Made by a program: the position numbers and the translations under genes | Assembly: GCF_012911925.1 (NCBI RefSeq) | Contig: NZ_JAAXKY010000005.1 | Span: 41,048 to 105,047, forward strand | Source of the DNA: Pseudonocardia xinjiangensis | Lineage (GTDB): Bacteria; Actinomycetota; Actinomycetes; Mycobacteriales; Pseudonocardiaceae | Length of the DNA: 64,000 bases | Direction: 5' to 3' | The notes under the pieces: model-generated | Seen by the model: the letters and a program-made list of their open reading frames with translations, nothing else | Told to the model about the DNA's origin: nothing | Database searches by the model: none | Part shown: piece after piece, positions 18,818 through 27,059 of the stretch | Numbering within the stretch: the first letter of the stretch is position 1 | Layout: each line of letters starts with the position of its first letter

Positions 18818-21427
18818 ATGGAAACCGTGACGCGATCGGTGGCCGACAGGCCGGAAACTCTGTTCCCCGTCGACCTGATCCGTGCACGGGCCCGAGCCGC
18901 CGGGCACCAGGAGGCGCTGGTCGACGAGCGCGAGTCGCTGACCTACGCCGCTCTGATCGACCGGGTCGACGCGTTGGCGGGGCGGCTTCGCGCGGCCGGT
19001 GCCGAGCCGCAGCACCCCGTGGCGGTGCTTCTCGAGCGCTCGGCCGACACGGTGATCGCCATGCTGGCGGCGCTCACCGCCGGTGTCGCCTACTGCCCGC
19101 TGGACGTCACCGCCCCCGACGCGCGCACGGCGGCGATGGTGGCGCGCCTCGGCTGTCGGGTGGCGGTCGCCGACCCGGCCGGCGCGCAGCGGCTGCCGAC
19201 CGGAGTCACCGTCGTCGATCCCGCCGGTCCCCCGGAAGCGTTCCAGCCGACGCCGGTGGACCCGGACGCGCTGGCGTACGTGATGCACACCTCGGGATCC
19301 ACCGGCGTCCCCAAGGCCGTCGGGATGCCCCATCGCGGCCTGTCCCGGCTGATCTCCTGGCAGCTCGCCGGCGGTGAGACCGGGCTGCGGACACTGCAGT
19401 TCACCGCGACCTCCTTCGACGTGACGTTCCAGGAGGTGCTGTCCACCCTCGCCGGGGGCGGCTGTCTGGTGGTGGCGTCCGAGCACGTACGCCGCGGTCC
19501 CGCCGCGCTGCTGGATGCGATCGTGCGCCACCGGATCCAGCGGTTGTTCCTGCCGTATGTCGCCCTGCAGCTACTGGCCGTCGAGGCCGGCCGCCGAGGG
19601 GTGACCCCGGACTCGCTGCGGTGCGTCGTGACGGCAGGCGAGCGGCTGATCGTCACCCCGGCCATCCGCGACCTGTTCGCCGCCATGCCCCACTGCCGGC
19701 TGGACAACCACTACGGCCCGACCGAGGCGCACCTGGTCACCAGCCTGACCCTGCCCTCCGACCCGACCGGGTGGCCGGAGATACCGGGCATCGGCACGCC
19801 GGTGGGCGGAGTGGTCTGCCGGGTGCTGGACGGGCAGCTGCACGACCTGTCCGACGGAGGCGTCGGCGAGCTGTACGTGGGCGGTACCGGTCTGGCCCAG
19901 GGGTACCTGGGTGACCCCGCCCAGACCTCGGAACGGTTCATCGCCAGCCCGTTCGACGCCGGTGAGCGGCTGTACCGCACCGGAGACCTGGTTCGCGTGG
20001 CCGCCGACGGCCAGTACGAGTTCCTCGGCCGCGCCGACGAACAGCTCAAGGTCCGCGGCTTCCGCGTCGAGCCGGGCGAGGTGGAGCAGGCCCTTCTGCA
20101 CCACCCGCAGATCGACGCGGCCACAGTCGATCTGCGCGAGGTCGCCGAAGGCGTGTCGGTCCTGGTCGGCTACGTGCAGAGCCATGGCGCGGTCACGCAC
20201 CGGGACATCACCGAGCACCTGCGCGGCCTGCTCCCCGCCTACATGGTTCCGGCACGGTACGTGCACGTGGCGGCGCTGCCGCGGACCGCGACGGGCAAGG
20301 TCGACCGGCGCGCCCTCGCCGAGCTGGAGCTGCCTGCCGCACCCGAGAACACGCCGGTCGCGGACACGGCCTCGCTCACCGACACCATCACCGACATCTG
20401 GGCCCGGGTCCTCGGCCACGACGAGTTCGCCGGGGACGACGACTTCTTCGATGTCGGCGGCGACTCGCTGCTGGCCACCTGGGTGGTGGCCGAGCTCGGG
20501 CAGCTGCTGGGCCGGCCGGTCGACCTGTCGCTGCTGCTGGACTACACCACGGTCGACGAGCTGGCCGACGCGCTGGGCTCCACCTCGGCACCGCGACCCC
20601 GGCACCAGTCGTCGCAGGTCATCACGCTCCGGCCCGGCCCGTCCGGCCGTGGCGTCTACTTCGTGCATCCGCTCGGCGGCGAGCTGCTGGGCTACCGGGA
20701 GCTGGCCCATGCCTCCACCGCGCCCGCCCGGCTGCTCGGGATCGGGTGGACGGGCGACCCGCCGGAGTTCGGCAGCACGCTGACGGAGATCGCGCGGACC
20801 CACGTCGAGCAGCTGCGCACCGTCGAACCGGACGGCCCGTACTGGCTGGCCGGCTGGTCGTTCGGTGGCGTCCTGGCCTACGAGATGGCGCAGCAGCTGC
20901 GCGCCACCGGGGCCGGTGTGGAGTTCCTCGGCCTGTTCGACGCCAACCCGGTCATCGACCCGATCACCGGGCTGCCGATGGCCGAGACCCCGTTCCTGCA
21001 CATGCTCGACACCGTGGCGGCCCGGCTGGACGACCCGGCCACGACCGACGCCGAACTGGTCGAGCTGACGTCCGGACCGACCTGGCTCCAGCTGATGGGC
21101 GCGCCCATCACGGCGAAGGCGTCGAGCGCGTACCTGCGCAAGGTGCTGGACACCGCGCGGGCATGCATGAACGCGGCGATGCGGTACGAGCCCCGACCGT
21201 ATCCCGGCCCGGTCCATCTGTTCGATGCCGCCGGAGCCGAGCCGGAACTCCGCGCGACGTTGACCGCCGCCATGCGGCACCTGTGCACCGGTCCGCTGAC
21301 GGTCATTCCGATCACCGGCGAGCACTCGACTTTCATCAGGGGAGAAAACGTCGCCGAGGCGGCGGCGCGGCTCGACGCTGCGCTGGAACGGGTCGGCGCG
21401 GAAGGGAGCACGCAGCATGGATCTTGA
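18818..21427 (+). CDS. NRPS: adenylation (proline-like code) - thiolation - thioesterase
   Basis: 869 residues, ATG at 18818-18820 behind GGGAAGG. Adenylation covers about 20-500: VMHTSGSTGVPKAVG, SFDVTFQEVL, NHYGPTEAH, YRTGDLV and Lys in TATGKVDRRAL. The thiolation Ser550 is in FFDVGGDSLL. The thioesterase (about 605-860) has Ser681 in AGWSFGGVL and His836 in GEHSTF. The specificity pocket read against PheA is D-V-Q-V-V-A-H-L-V-K, close to the established proline code DVQLIAHVVK. There is no condensation domain. Such A-T-TE proteins hold an amino acid for on-carrier tailoring and then release it; the next two genes are oxygenases. The stop overlaps the next start by 11 bases. Confidence 0.92.
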   Translation: METVTRSVADRPETLFPVDLIRARARAAGHQEALVDERESLTYAALIDRVDALAGRLRAAGAEPQHPVAVLLERSADTVIAMLAALTAGVAYCPLDVTAPDARTAAMVARLGCRVAVADPAGAQRLPTGVTVVDPAGPPEAFQPTPVDPDALAYVMHTSGSTGVPKAVGMPHRGLSRLISWQLAGGETGLRTLQFTATSFDVTFQEVLSTLAGGGCLVVASEHVRRGPAALLDAIVRHRIQRLFLPYVALQLLAVEAGRRGVTPDSLRCVVTAGERLIVTPAIRDLFAAMPHCRLDNHYGPTEAHLVTSLTLPSDPTGWPEIPGIGTPVGGVVCRVLDGQLHDLSDGGVGELYVGGTGLAQGYLGDPAQTSERFIASPFDAGERLYRTGDLVRVAADGQYEFLGRADEQLKVRGFRVEPGEVEQALLHHPQIDAATVDLREVAEGVSVLVGYVQSHGAVTHRDITEHLRGLLPAYMVPARYVHVAALPRTATGKVDRRALAELELPAAPENTPVADTASLTDTITDIWARVLGHDEFAGDDDFFDVGGDSLLATWVVAELGQLLGRPVDLSLLLDYTTVDELADALGSTSAPRPRHQSSQVITLRPGPSGRGVYFVHPLGGELLGYRELAHASTAPARLLGIGWTGDPPEFGSTLTEIARTHVEQLRTVEPDGPYWLAGWSFGGVLAYEMAQQLRATGAGVEFLGLFDANPVIDPITGLPMAETPFLHMLDTVAARLDDPATTDAELVELTSGPTWLQLMGAPITAKASSAYLRKVLDTARACMNAAMRYEPRPYPGPVHLFDAAGAEPELRATLTAAMRHLCTGPLTVIPITGEHSTFIRGENVAEAAARLDAALERVGAEGSTQHGS

Positions 21428-22313
21428 GGACAACGCAAAGACATTCGCCGAACAGGGGTACATCGGGCCGTTCACCCTGTTCGAGCCCGACGAGATGACC
21501 GCCTTCTGGAAGGAACAGCGCAAGGCGCTGCTCAACCCGGAGGCCAGCGCGCGCAAGGTTTTCGACAACCCGGTGAACTACGACCGGCACCTGGACATCC
21601 CCGGCCTGAGCAAGCTCATCACCGAACCGGAGATCGTCCGCCGGATGCAGGAGCTCATCGGCCCGGACATCCTCTGCTGGCGCACCGAGTTCTTCCCGAA
21701 GAACCCGGGCGACGCGGGCACCGGCTGGCACCAGGTGGAGACGTACGCGATCGGTGAGACCAGCAAGGGCATGCTCGAGGCCACCGAGCATTCGCCGGGC
21801 ATCCCGACGGAGCTGACCTGCTGGGTCGCGTTCACCGAGGCGGCGAAGGAGAACGCCTGCATGAAGGTGATCCCCGGTAGCCACCGCAAGTGGCGCTACG
21901 ACGAGCACGCGCCGATGAAGTGGAACAACGCCGCCAAGAACAACTCGTTCTTCGGCTACAACTACGACGACATCAAGATCGACAAGAACTGGGACCCGGA
22001 GCAGGAGGACGTCCGCTACCTGGAGATGCGGCCCGGTCAGTTCTTCATCTTCACCGCGCGCTGCATCCACGGCTCCACCCCCAATGTCAGCCGCCGCCAG
22101 CGCATGGGCTTCGCCATCCGCGTGGTGCCCACCCACGTCCGGGTCTACGGCGGCATGACCGAGTTCGACGAGTTCGGCCACCACTTCGAGCTCGACCGGC
22201 ACGGCTGTGTCCTGGTGGCGGGCGAGGACCGGTACGGGCTGAACCGAATGGCGCACGAGAACGCCTGGGGCGAGCCGTTCACTCCAGTGGGAGAGGGAAG
22301 CGTGGTCCGATGA
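21417..22313 (+). CDS. SyrB2-like Fe(II)/2-oxoglutarate enzyme (halogenase family, variant site)
   Basis: 298 residues, ATG at 21417-21419 inside the end of the NRPS gene. It follows SyrB2-type chlorinases along its length: FFPKNPGDAGTGWHQVETYA, FFGYNYDDIKIDKNWDPEQ, and the second ligand region ARCIHGSTPNVSRRQRMGFA. His105 and His218 are the expected iron ligands and Arg235 the 2-oxoglutarate-binding residue. At the position of SyrB2 Ala118 (Asp/Glu in hydroxylases) it has Val107, so the carboxylate ligand is absent, as in halogenases, though Val is not the usual Ala/Gly. SyrB2 acts on an amino acid bound to a carrier protein, which fits the upstream A-T-TE gene. Chlorination is the leading guess; other radical outcomes are possible. 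Confidence 0.85.
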   Translation: MDLEDNAKTFAEQGYIGPFTLFEPDEMTAFWKEQRKALLNPEASARKVFDNPVNYDRHLDIPGLSKLITEPEIVRRMQELIGPDILCWRTEFFPKNPGDAGTGWHQVETYAIGETSKGMLEATEHSPGIPTELTCWVAFTEAAKENACMKVIPGSHRKWRYDEHAPMKWNNAAKNNSFFGYNYDDIKIDKNWDPEQEDVRYLEMRPGQFFIFTARCIHGSTPNVSRRQRMGFAIRVVPTHVRVYGGMTEFDEFGHHFELDRHGCVLVAGEDRYGLNRMAHENAWGEPFTPVGEGSVVR

Positions 22314-23179
22314 AAACGCAGTACGTGGCAGACATTCCGCTCGACGAGGAGCGGCTGGCGAAGGACCTCGCGCAGGCGGAGTCGTTCCGCTACTCCGAGG
22401 CCTACAGCAACTACCTCATCGGCGGCCCGTGGAAGAACGCCATCCTGTGGGCCGCGGGCGGGGACGTCGGTAGCGGACTGGTCACCGAGTACACCTACGA
22501 CCAGCGGCCGACCTTCACCGAGTACGGAACTCAGCTCCCCTATCTCCAGGAGCTCATCTCGGATCTGGCCGATCTGGACCGGCTGCAGTTCGTCCGGCTG
22601 GTCGAGGTCACCGACAGCGTGATCATGCCGCACCGCGACTACCTCGAGTTGACCGACGTGCCCGAGGACGCGAAACCGGCTCACCGGATGCACATTCCGC
22701 TCGTCACGCACGACAGCTGCTTCTTCAGCGCGGACAACGTCGTGTACCGGATGCGGACGGGCGAGGTCTGGTTCTTCGACGCGGCGCAGATCCATTCGGT
22801 GGTGTCGCTGACCCGCACTCCGCGCATCCATCTGATGCTCGACTTCGCCGATCGGGCGGGCACCGGGCCGCTGGTGAACGTGGCGCAGGCCGAGACCGAC
22901 GACCGGATCCCGGCCCGGTCCCGGGTGGCGCGGCCACCACTGCCCGACTCGCACCGCGCGCACCTGCTGCAGCTCGCGGACCTGCTGACGATGGACAACT
23001 TCGGAGAGATCTTCAGCATCGTCATCAAGACGCATTTCCGCTGGGACGGCGGCGAGGACTTCGCCTGGAACACCATCACCGAGCTCGCCCGCGCCAGCAA
23101 GGACCGGGCCGTGTTGCCACACGCCCAGGAACTGATGAGCTACTTCACCCTCGATCGATCCGACAGCAAGGAGTGGTAA
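22310..23179 (+). CDS. Proline 3-hydroxylase-like 2-oxoglutarate dioxygenase
   Basis: 289 residues, ATG at 22310-22312 overlapping the previous stop by 4 bases (ATGA). It resembles cis-L-proline 3-hydroxylase of Streptomyces in length, N terminus, GGPWKNAILW, MRTGEVWFFDAAQIHS and the all-helical C-terminal half. The iron triad is His108-x-Asp110 (MPHRDY) and His162, with Arg172 for 2-oxoglutarate, nearly the same numbering as the Streptomyces enzyme (107, 109, 158, 168). It probably hydroxylates proline, a modified proline or a related residue, free or carrier-bound. The adjacent A domain with a proline-like code supports this. Regiochemistry cannot be read from the sequence. Confidence 0.88.
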   Translation: MKTQYVADIPLDEERLAKDLAQAESFRYSEAYSNYLIGGPWKNAILWAAGGDVGSGLVTEYTYDQRPTFTEYGTQLPYLQELISDLADLDRLQFVRLVEVTDSVIMPHRDYLELTDVPEDAKPAHRMHIPLVTHDSCFFSADNVVYRMRTGEVWFFDAAQIHSVVSLTRTPRIHLMLDFADRAGTGPLVNVAQAETDDRIPARSRVARPPLPDSHRAHLLQLADLLTMDNFGEIFSIVIKTHFRWDGGEDFAWNTITELARASKDRAVLPHAQELMSYFTLDRSDSKEW

Positions 23180-23184
23180 GCAGA

Positions 23185-23859
23185 ATGACCACGACGCTAA
23201 CGGTCGGCGACCGACTCGACGCCAGCCCGGTGTACCAGCGATTCCGCGAGCACCGGTTCTTCGCGGGCGTCGACAACGCCGAGCTCACCAAGGAACAGGC
23301 CACCATTCTCATCGAGCAATGGTGGCACCCCCTCCACTACTTCCCGACGTTCCTCGCCCGCTGCGTATCCGTCCTGCCGGATATCGCCGCCAAGAGCGCG
23401 ATCACGCGGATCCTGAATCAGGAGGCGGGCGGTGGCAAGGCGACCAGGGCCCACGAGGTGATCTACGTCGACTCGATGCGCAAGTGCGGATTCGACGCCG
23501 AGCGGGTCACCGGGACCGCGCCGTACCCGGAGACCGCCGCATTGGTCGAGGGATACCGCCGGACCTCGGAGGCGCCGGAGAGCGCGCTCGGATCCATCTT
23601 CGCCACCGAGAACACCGACCTGCTCATGGTGTCCAGCATCGGCAAGGCCGTCGAGCACGCCACCGGCGTCACCGACAACGCGTGGGTCACGATCCACGTG
23701 CAACAGGAACCCGACCACGTCGACCAGGCCAACCACGCGCTGCTCACCGGGATGACCGCCGAGCAGGAGGACGTCGTTCTGCGCTCGGCCGATGAGATGT
23801 GGGAGCTCTGGACGGCGTTCTTCGACCGGCTCGCCACAGAGACCGGCGTCCGCGTCTGA
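23185..23859 (+). CDS. Haem-oxygenase-fold iron-containing oxidase
   Basis: 224 residues. The start is taken as ATG 23185-23187 (MTTTLTVGDRL) with AGGAG upstream; a GTG at 23173 is also in frame. The all-helical sequence belongs to the TenA/PqqC-like iron redox family, with ligand-rich helices around Glu80-Ala-Gly...His90 (NQEAGGGKATRAHEVIYVD), Glu142 and QEPDHVDQANH (His178, His184). Characterised members such as UndA, BesC and SznF use di-iron and oxygen to cleave C-C bonds or oxidise nitrogen on small amino or fatty acids. Here it most likely acts on an amino-acid-derived intermediate. It follows the hydroxylase gene in a tightly packed operon. Confidence 0.8.
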   Translation: MTTTLTVGDRLDASPVYQRFREHRFFAGVDNAELTKEQATILIEQWWHPLHYFPTFLARCVSVLPDIAAKSAITRILNQEAGGGKATRAHEVIYVDSMRKCGFDAERVTGTAPYPETAALVEGYRRTSEAPESALGSIFATENTDLLMVSSIGKAVEHATGVTDNAWVTIHVQQEPDHVDQANHALLTGMTAEQEDVVLRSADEMWELWTAFFDRLATETGVRV

Positions 23860-23873
23860 TCGAGGTGGGTGTC

Positions 23874-24992
23874 ATGGACGACGTACGGGCCAGCTACCTC
23901 CGTTTCCCCGGCTGGACACAGCACTTCTGGACGTGGCAGACGGGCCGGGCGCTGCCGGGGCAGAAACCCCTCATCCGGCATACCTGGGCCACCTACCTGG
24001 CCATGACACTCACCGTCTTCCTGGCCGGCCTGACCGTGTCCACGCTCGCCGTGACCTTGATGTTCCCGTGGTGGTACGTCGCGCTGCTGGTCGGCTGGCT
24101 GCTCACGGTGCACGGGGAGCGGCTCATGGTCCTGGTCATCGCCCACCAGGCGCTGCACCGGCGGTTCTCGGGCAGCAAGCGATGGGACGCGTTCTGGGGT
24201 GAGGTCGTCACGGTGCTGTCGGTGTTCCACACCTTCCGTGACTTCAAGGAGGAGCATTTCGACAACCATCACCGCCGGGAGATCTTCGCCACCGAGGCCG
24301 ACCCGCCGTTCCAGTCGCTGGAAGCCCTCGGCTTCCGGCCGGGACTGAGCAGGACGACCCTGTGGCGCCGCGCCTGGGTGGTGTTCCTGTCGCCGGCCTT
24401 CTACTGGAACGGGTTCGCCGCCCGTCTCGTCAGCAACCTTAAGGGCGGGCCCGTGCGCCTGCTCGCGATCACCGCGTGGATCGGCTGGTGGCTGTCGCTG
24501 CCGTTCTGGTTACCGCACGGCTGGCTGGTGCTGCTGCTGGCATTCGTGGTGCCGGTCATTCTGTTCGCCCAGCTCAGTGCACTGCTGGATCGCATGGGCG
24601 AGCACGAGTGGCTGGCGCCGCGCGACCCCGACCTGGGTCACCGGTTCTACACCGCGGCCAACACGTCCGCCAGGTTCTGCGGGTCGGCGGTTCCGGCCCG
24701 CGGCGACGGCCCGCTGGCGGGGCTGCGGTGGGCGGCGGCCACCCTCTGCTACCACCTGCCCTCGCGGCTGCTGGTCGTGGTCGGGGACCTGCCGAACCAC
24801 GACTACCACCACCGGTATCCCTCGACACCGGAGTGGACCACGGTCGCCTACGCGCGCCAGCGGGACATCGACACGGGTCCGGAAGGGCCGCCGTACCGGG
24901 AGGTCTGGGGCATGGGCGCGGCCATCGATCTGATGTTCCGGAGCCTGTCCACCCGGGAGGAGGACCGCGGGAATGCGCCATCACATCGTTGA
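23874..24992 (+). CDS. Membrane fatty-acid-desaturase-fold di-iron enzyme
   Basis: 372 residues from ATG 23874-23876 (GAGGTGGG upstream). Three histidine boxes are present: HQALH (91-95), HFDNHH (128-133) and NHDYHH near residue 308. Several hydrophobic segments flank them (for example around 42-65, 68-90 and a pair after 220). This is the integral-membrane di-iron desaturase/hydroxylase fold. Substrates in biosynthetic clusters include carrier-bound acyl or aminoacyl groups as well as lipids. The stop overlaps the next start by 20 bases, so it is clearly co-transcribed with the oxidase and PhzF-like genes. Substrate unknown. Confidence 0.88.
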   Translation: MDDVRASYLRFPGWTQHFWTWQTGRALPGQKPLIRHTWATYLAMTLTVFLAGLTVSTLAVTLMFPWWYVALLVGWLLTVHGERLMVLVIAHQALHRRFSGSKRWDAFWGEVVTVLSVFHTFRDFKEEHFDNHHRREIFATEADPPFQSLEALGFRPGLSRTTLWRRAWVVFLSPAFYWNGFAARLVSNLKGGPVRLLAITAWIGWWLSLPFWLPHGWLVLLLAFVVPVILFAQLSALLDRMGEHEWLAPRDPDLGHRFYTAANTSARFCGSAVPARGDGPLAGLRWAAATLCYHLPSRLLVVVGDLPNHDYHHRYPSTPEWTTVAYARQRDIDTGPEGPPYREVWGMGAAIDLMFRSLSTREEDRGNAPSHR

Positions 24993-25776
24993 CACGTTCG
25001 CCGACGCGCAGTGCGCGGGCAACCCGGCCGCGGTCGTCCAGGTCCCGGAGTTCCCCGCCGGCACCGAGATGCAGGCGACCGCGCACCGGATCGGGCTGCC
25101 GACAACGGCTTTCGTGGTACCGAACCGGGCCGCGGAGTACCGGGTGCGCTGGTTCACCCCGTACAAGGAGATCAACCTGTGCGGGCACGCGACGATCGCC
25201 AGCGCGCGGGTGCTGTTGACCGGCAGCGACGTGACCCGGTTGACGTTCGTCTCCGCCAACGGCGTGCTGCACGCGGAGCGGCTCGACGACCTGATCGCCA
25301 TCGACCTGCCCACCTCGTCACTGACCGAGTGCGCCCCGCCGCCCGGCTTGCTCGACGCGCTCGGCACGGATGCCGTGACCTGCGCGGTGTCGGGCGACGA
25401 CGTCCTGATCGAGGTCGAGTCGCCCACGACGGTGGGGGCCCTGCGCCCGGACTTCGCGGCGCTGGCCGCCCAGCCCTTTCGCGGCCACATCGTGACCGCG
25501 CGCGGCGGCGACGGGGTGGACTTCGTCTCCCGGACCTTCTTCCCGGCCCTCGGGGTGAACGAGGACCAGGTCTGTGTCACCGCGCACTGCAAGCTCATCC
25601 CGTACTGGGGGCGGCGGCTGGGCCGGGACCGGCTCACCGCGGTGCAGCTGTCCGAGCGCGGCGGCCGGCTCGAGCTGCGCGACGCGGGCGACCGGGTCCA
25701 GGTGCTCGGCACGGCGGTGCTTCGCGACGGGGTCCACGACGACCGCGCACCACAGCTCGAAGGGCTGACCGGGTGA
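24973..25776 (+). CDS. PhzF-family protein with altered catalytic residues
   Basis: 267 residues, slightly shorter than usual. The N terminus MRHHIVDTFADAQCAGNPAA, the FTPYKEINLCGHATIASA segment and AHCKLIPYWGRRLG identify the PhzF/DapF fold. The catalytic Glu of PhzF (Glu45, in NLSES) aligns with Thr44 in GLPTTAFVV, and the usual TGSAH becomes CVTAH. Both changes remove groups used in the known isomerase mechanism. It may be a non-canonical isomerase/cyclase, a binding protein, or inactive. It overlaps both neighbours, which argues that it is still expressed as part of the operon. Confidence 0.85.
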   Translation: MRHHIVDTFADAQCAGNPAAVVQVPEFPAGTEMQATAHRIGLPTTAFVVPNRAAEYRVRWFTPYKEINLCGHATIASARVLLTGSDVTRLTFVSANGVLHAERLDDLIAIDLPTSSLTECAPPPGLLDALGTDAVTCAVSGDDVLIEVESPTTVGALRPDFAALAAQPFRGHIVTARGGDGVDFVSRTFFPALGVNEDQVCVTAHCKLIPYWGRRLGRDRLTAVQLSERGGRLELRDAGDRVQVLGTAVLRDGVHDDRAPQLEGLTG

Positions 25777-27059
25777 CCGCGCACCCGGCCGCGGTCCTGC
25801 TGCTGGACCTGGTGGTGATCGCAGGCGCGGCCCGGATACTCGGGCTGCTGGCTCGACGGCTGGGCCAGCCGGCCGTGATCGGCGAGATCCTCGGCGGGAT
25901 CCTGTTGGGGCCCACCCTGTTCGGGGGTGCGCTGACCCGCACGCTGTTCCCGGCCGAGGTCCAGCCATGGCTGACCATGCTCGCCAACGTCGGCGTCGCC
26001 GTCTTCATGTTCCTCGTCGGTGTGGAGCTGGATCGGAACCTGCTGCGCGGCCAGGGCCGCATCGCTTCCGGCGTGGCGCTCTGCGCCATCGTCCTGCCGT
26101 TCGCGCTCGGCGGTGTGCTGGCGTTGTACCTGCTCGGCCACCATCCCAGCACCAAGCAGCCGGCATTCGTCCTGTTCCTGGGAACCGCGATGGCGATCAC
26201 CGCGTTCCCGGTACTGGCCCGGATCCTGACCGACCGGGGGCTGCTCGCGACACCGATCGGCGCGCTGGCGCTGGCCTGCGCGTCCATCGACGACATCCTG
26301 GCCTGGTCGCTGCTCGCCGTGGTCACCGCTCTGGCCGGCGCGGCCGCGGGCCTGTGGCAGGTGCTGCTGGTCGTGCCGTACGCCGCGGTTCTCCTGCTCG
26401 TGGTTCGGCCGCTGCTGGCCCGGTCGGCCGCGCGGGCGGAGACGGCCGGGTGGACGAGGCGTCCGGTCTCCGGCCGGGTCGGCGCGGCCGGGGTACTGGT
26501 CATCGTGGCGGGCGGGCTGTGGCTGTCCGCGGAGGCGACCCAGTGGATGGGTCTGCATCTGATCTTCGGCGCCTTCCTGTTCGGCGTGGCCATGCCACGC
26601 GATCACGGTGCGCGGCTGCGCGCGTGGACGCAGCGGTGGGTCGGCCGGACCTGCTCGGTGCTCCTGCTCCCGATCTTCTTCATGGTCGCGGGAACCAGCG
26701 TCGACCTGTCGAAGGTCGACGGGAAGGCGCTCCTCGACCTGGGGCTGATCCTGCTCGTCGCGATCGGCGGCAAGGGGCTCGGCGCGTTCGCCGGCGCGCG
26801 GCTCAGTGGAGTGCAGCCACGCCACTCGGCCGTACTCGCGATCCTCCTCAACACCCGGGGACTCACCGAGCTCATCGCGTTGACCGTCGGTCTGCAGCTG
26901 CACGTGATCGACACCGGGCTCTACTCGCTGATGGTCGTGATGGCACTGGTGACGACCGCCATGACCGGAGTCCTGCTCCGGTTCGTCTACCCCGAGAAGC
27001 GGGCCCGCGCCGACATGGGGCCCCGGACCACCATCGCCGAGTCGGAGGCGCTGTCATGA
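25773..27059 (+). CDS. CPA2-type cation:proton antiporter
   Basis: 428 residues from the GTG at 25773-25775, which overlaps the PhzF stop (GTGA). About twelve hydrophobic segments are seen. Conserved features of the monovalent cation:proton antiporter-2 family include GQPAVIGEILGGILLGPTLF in helix 2, LGTAMAITAFPVLARIL in helix 5 and the SIDDILAW motif with the paired Asp residues. It has no C-terminal TrkA-N domain. Antiporters of this kind occur in several antibiotic clusters and are thought to help with export or pH/ion homeostasis; direct product transport is unproven. Confidence 0.9.
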   Translation: MTAHPAAVLLLDLVVIAGAARILGLLARRLGQPAVIGEILGGILLGPTLFGGALTRTLFPAEVQPWLTMLANVGVAVFMFLVGVELDRNLLRGQGRIASGVALCAIVLPFALGGVLALYLLGHHPSTKQPAFVLFLGTAMAITAFPVLARILTDRGLLATPIGALALACASIDDILAWSLLAVVTALAGAAAGLWQVLLVVPYAAVLLLVVRPLLARSAARAETAGWTRRPVSGRVGAAGVLVIVAGGLWLSAEATQWMGLHLIFGAFLFGVAMPRDHGARLRAWTQRWVGRTCSVLLLPIFFMVAGTSVDLSKVDGKALLDLGLILLVAIGGKGLGAFAGARLSGVQPRHSAVLAILLNTRGLTELIALTVGLQLHVIDTGLYSLMVVMALVTTAMTGVLLRFVYPEKRARADMGPRTTIAESEALS

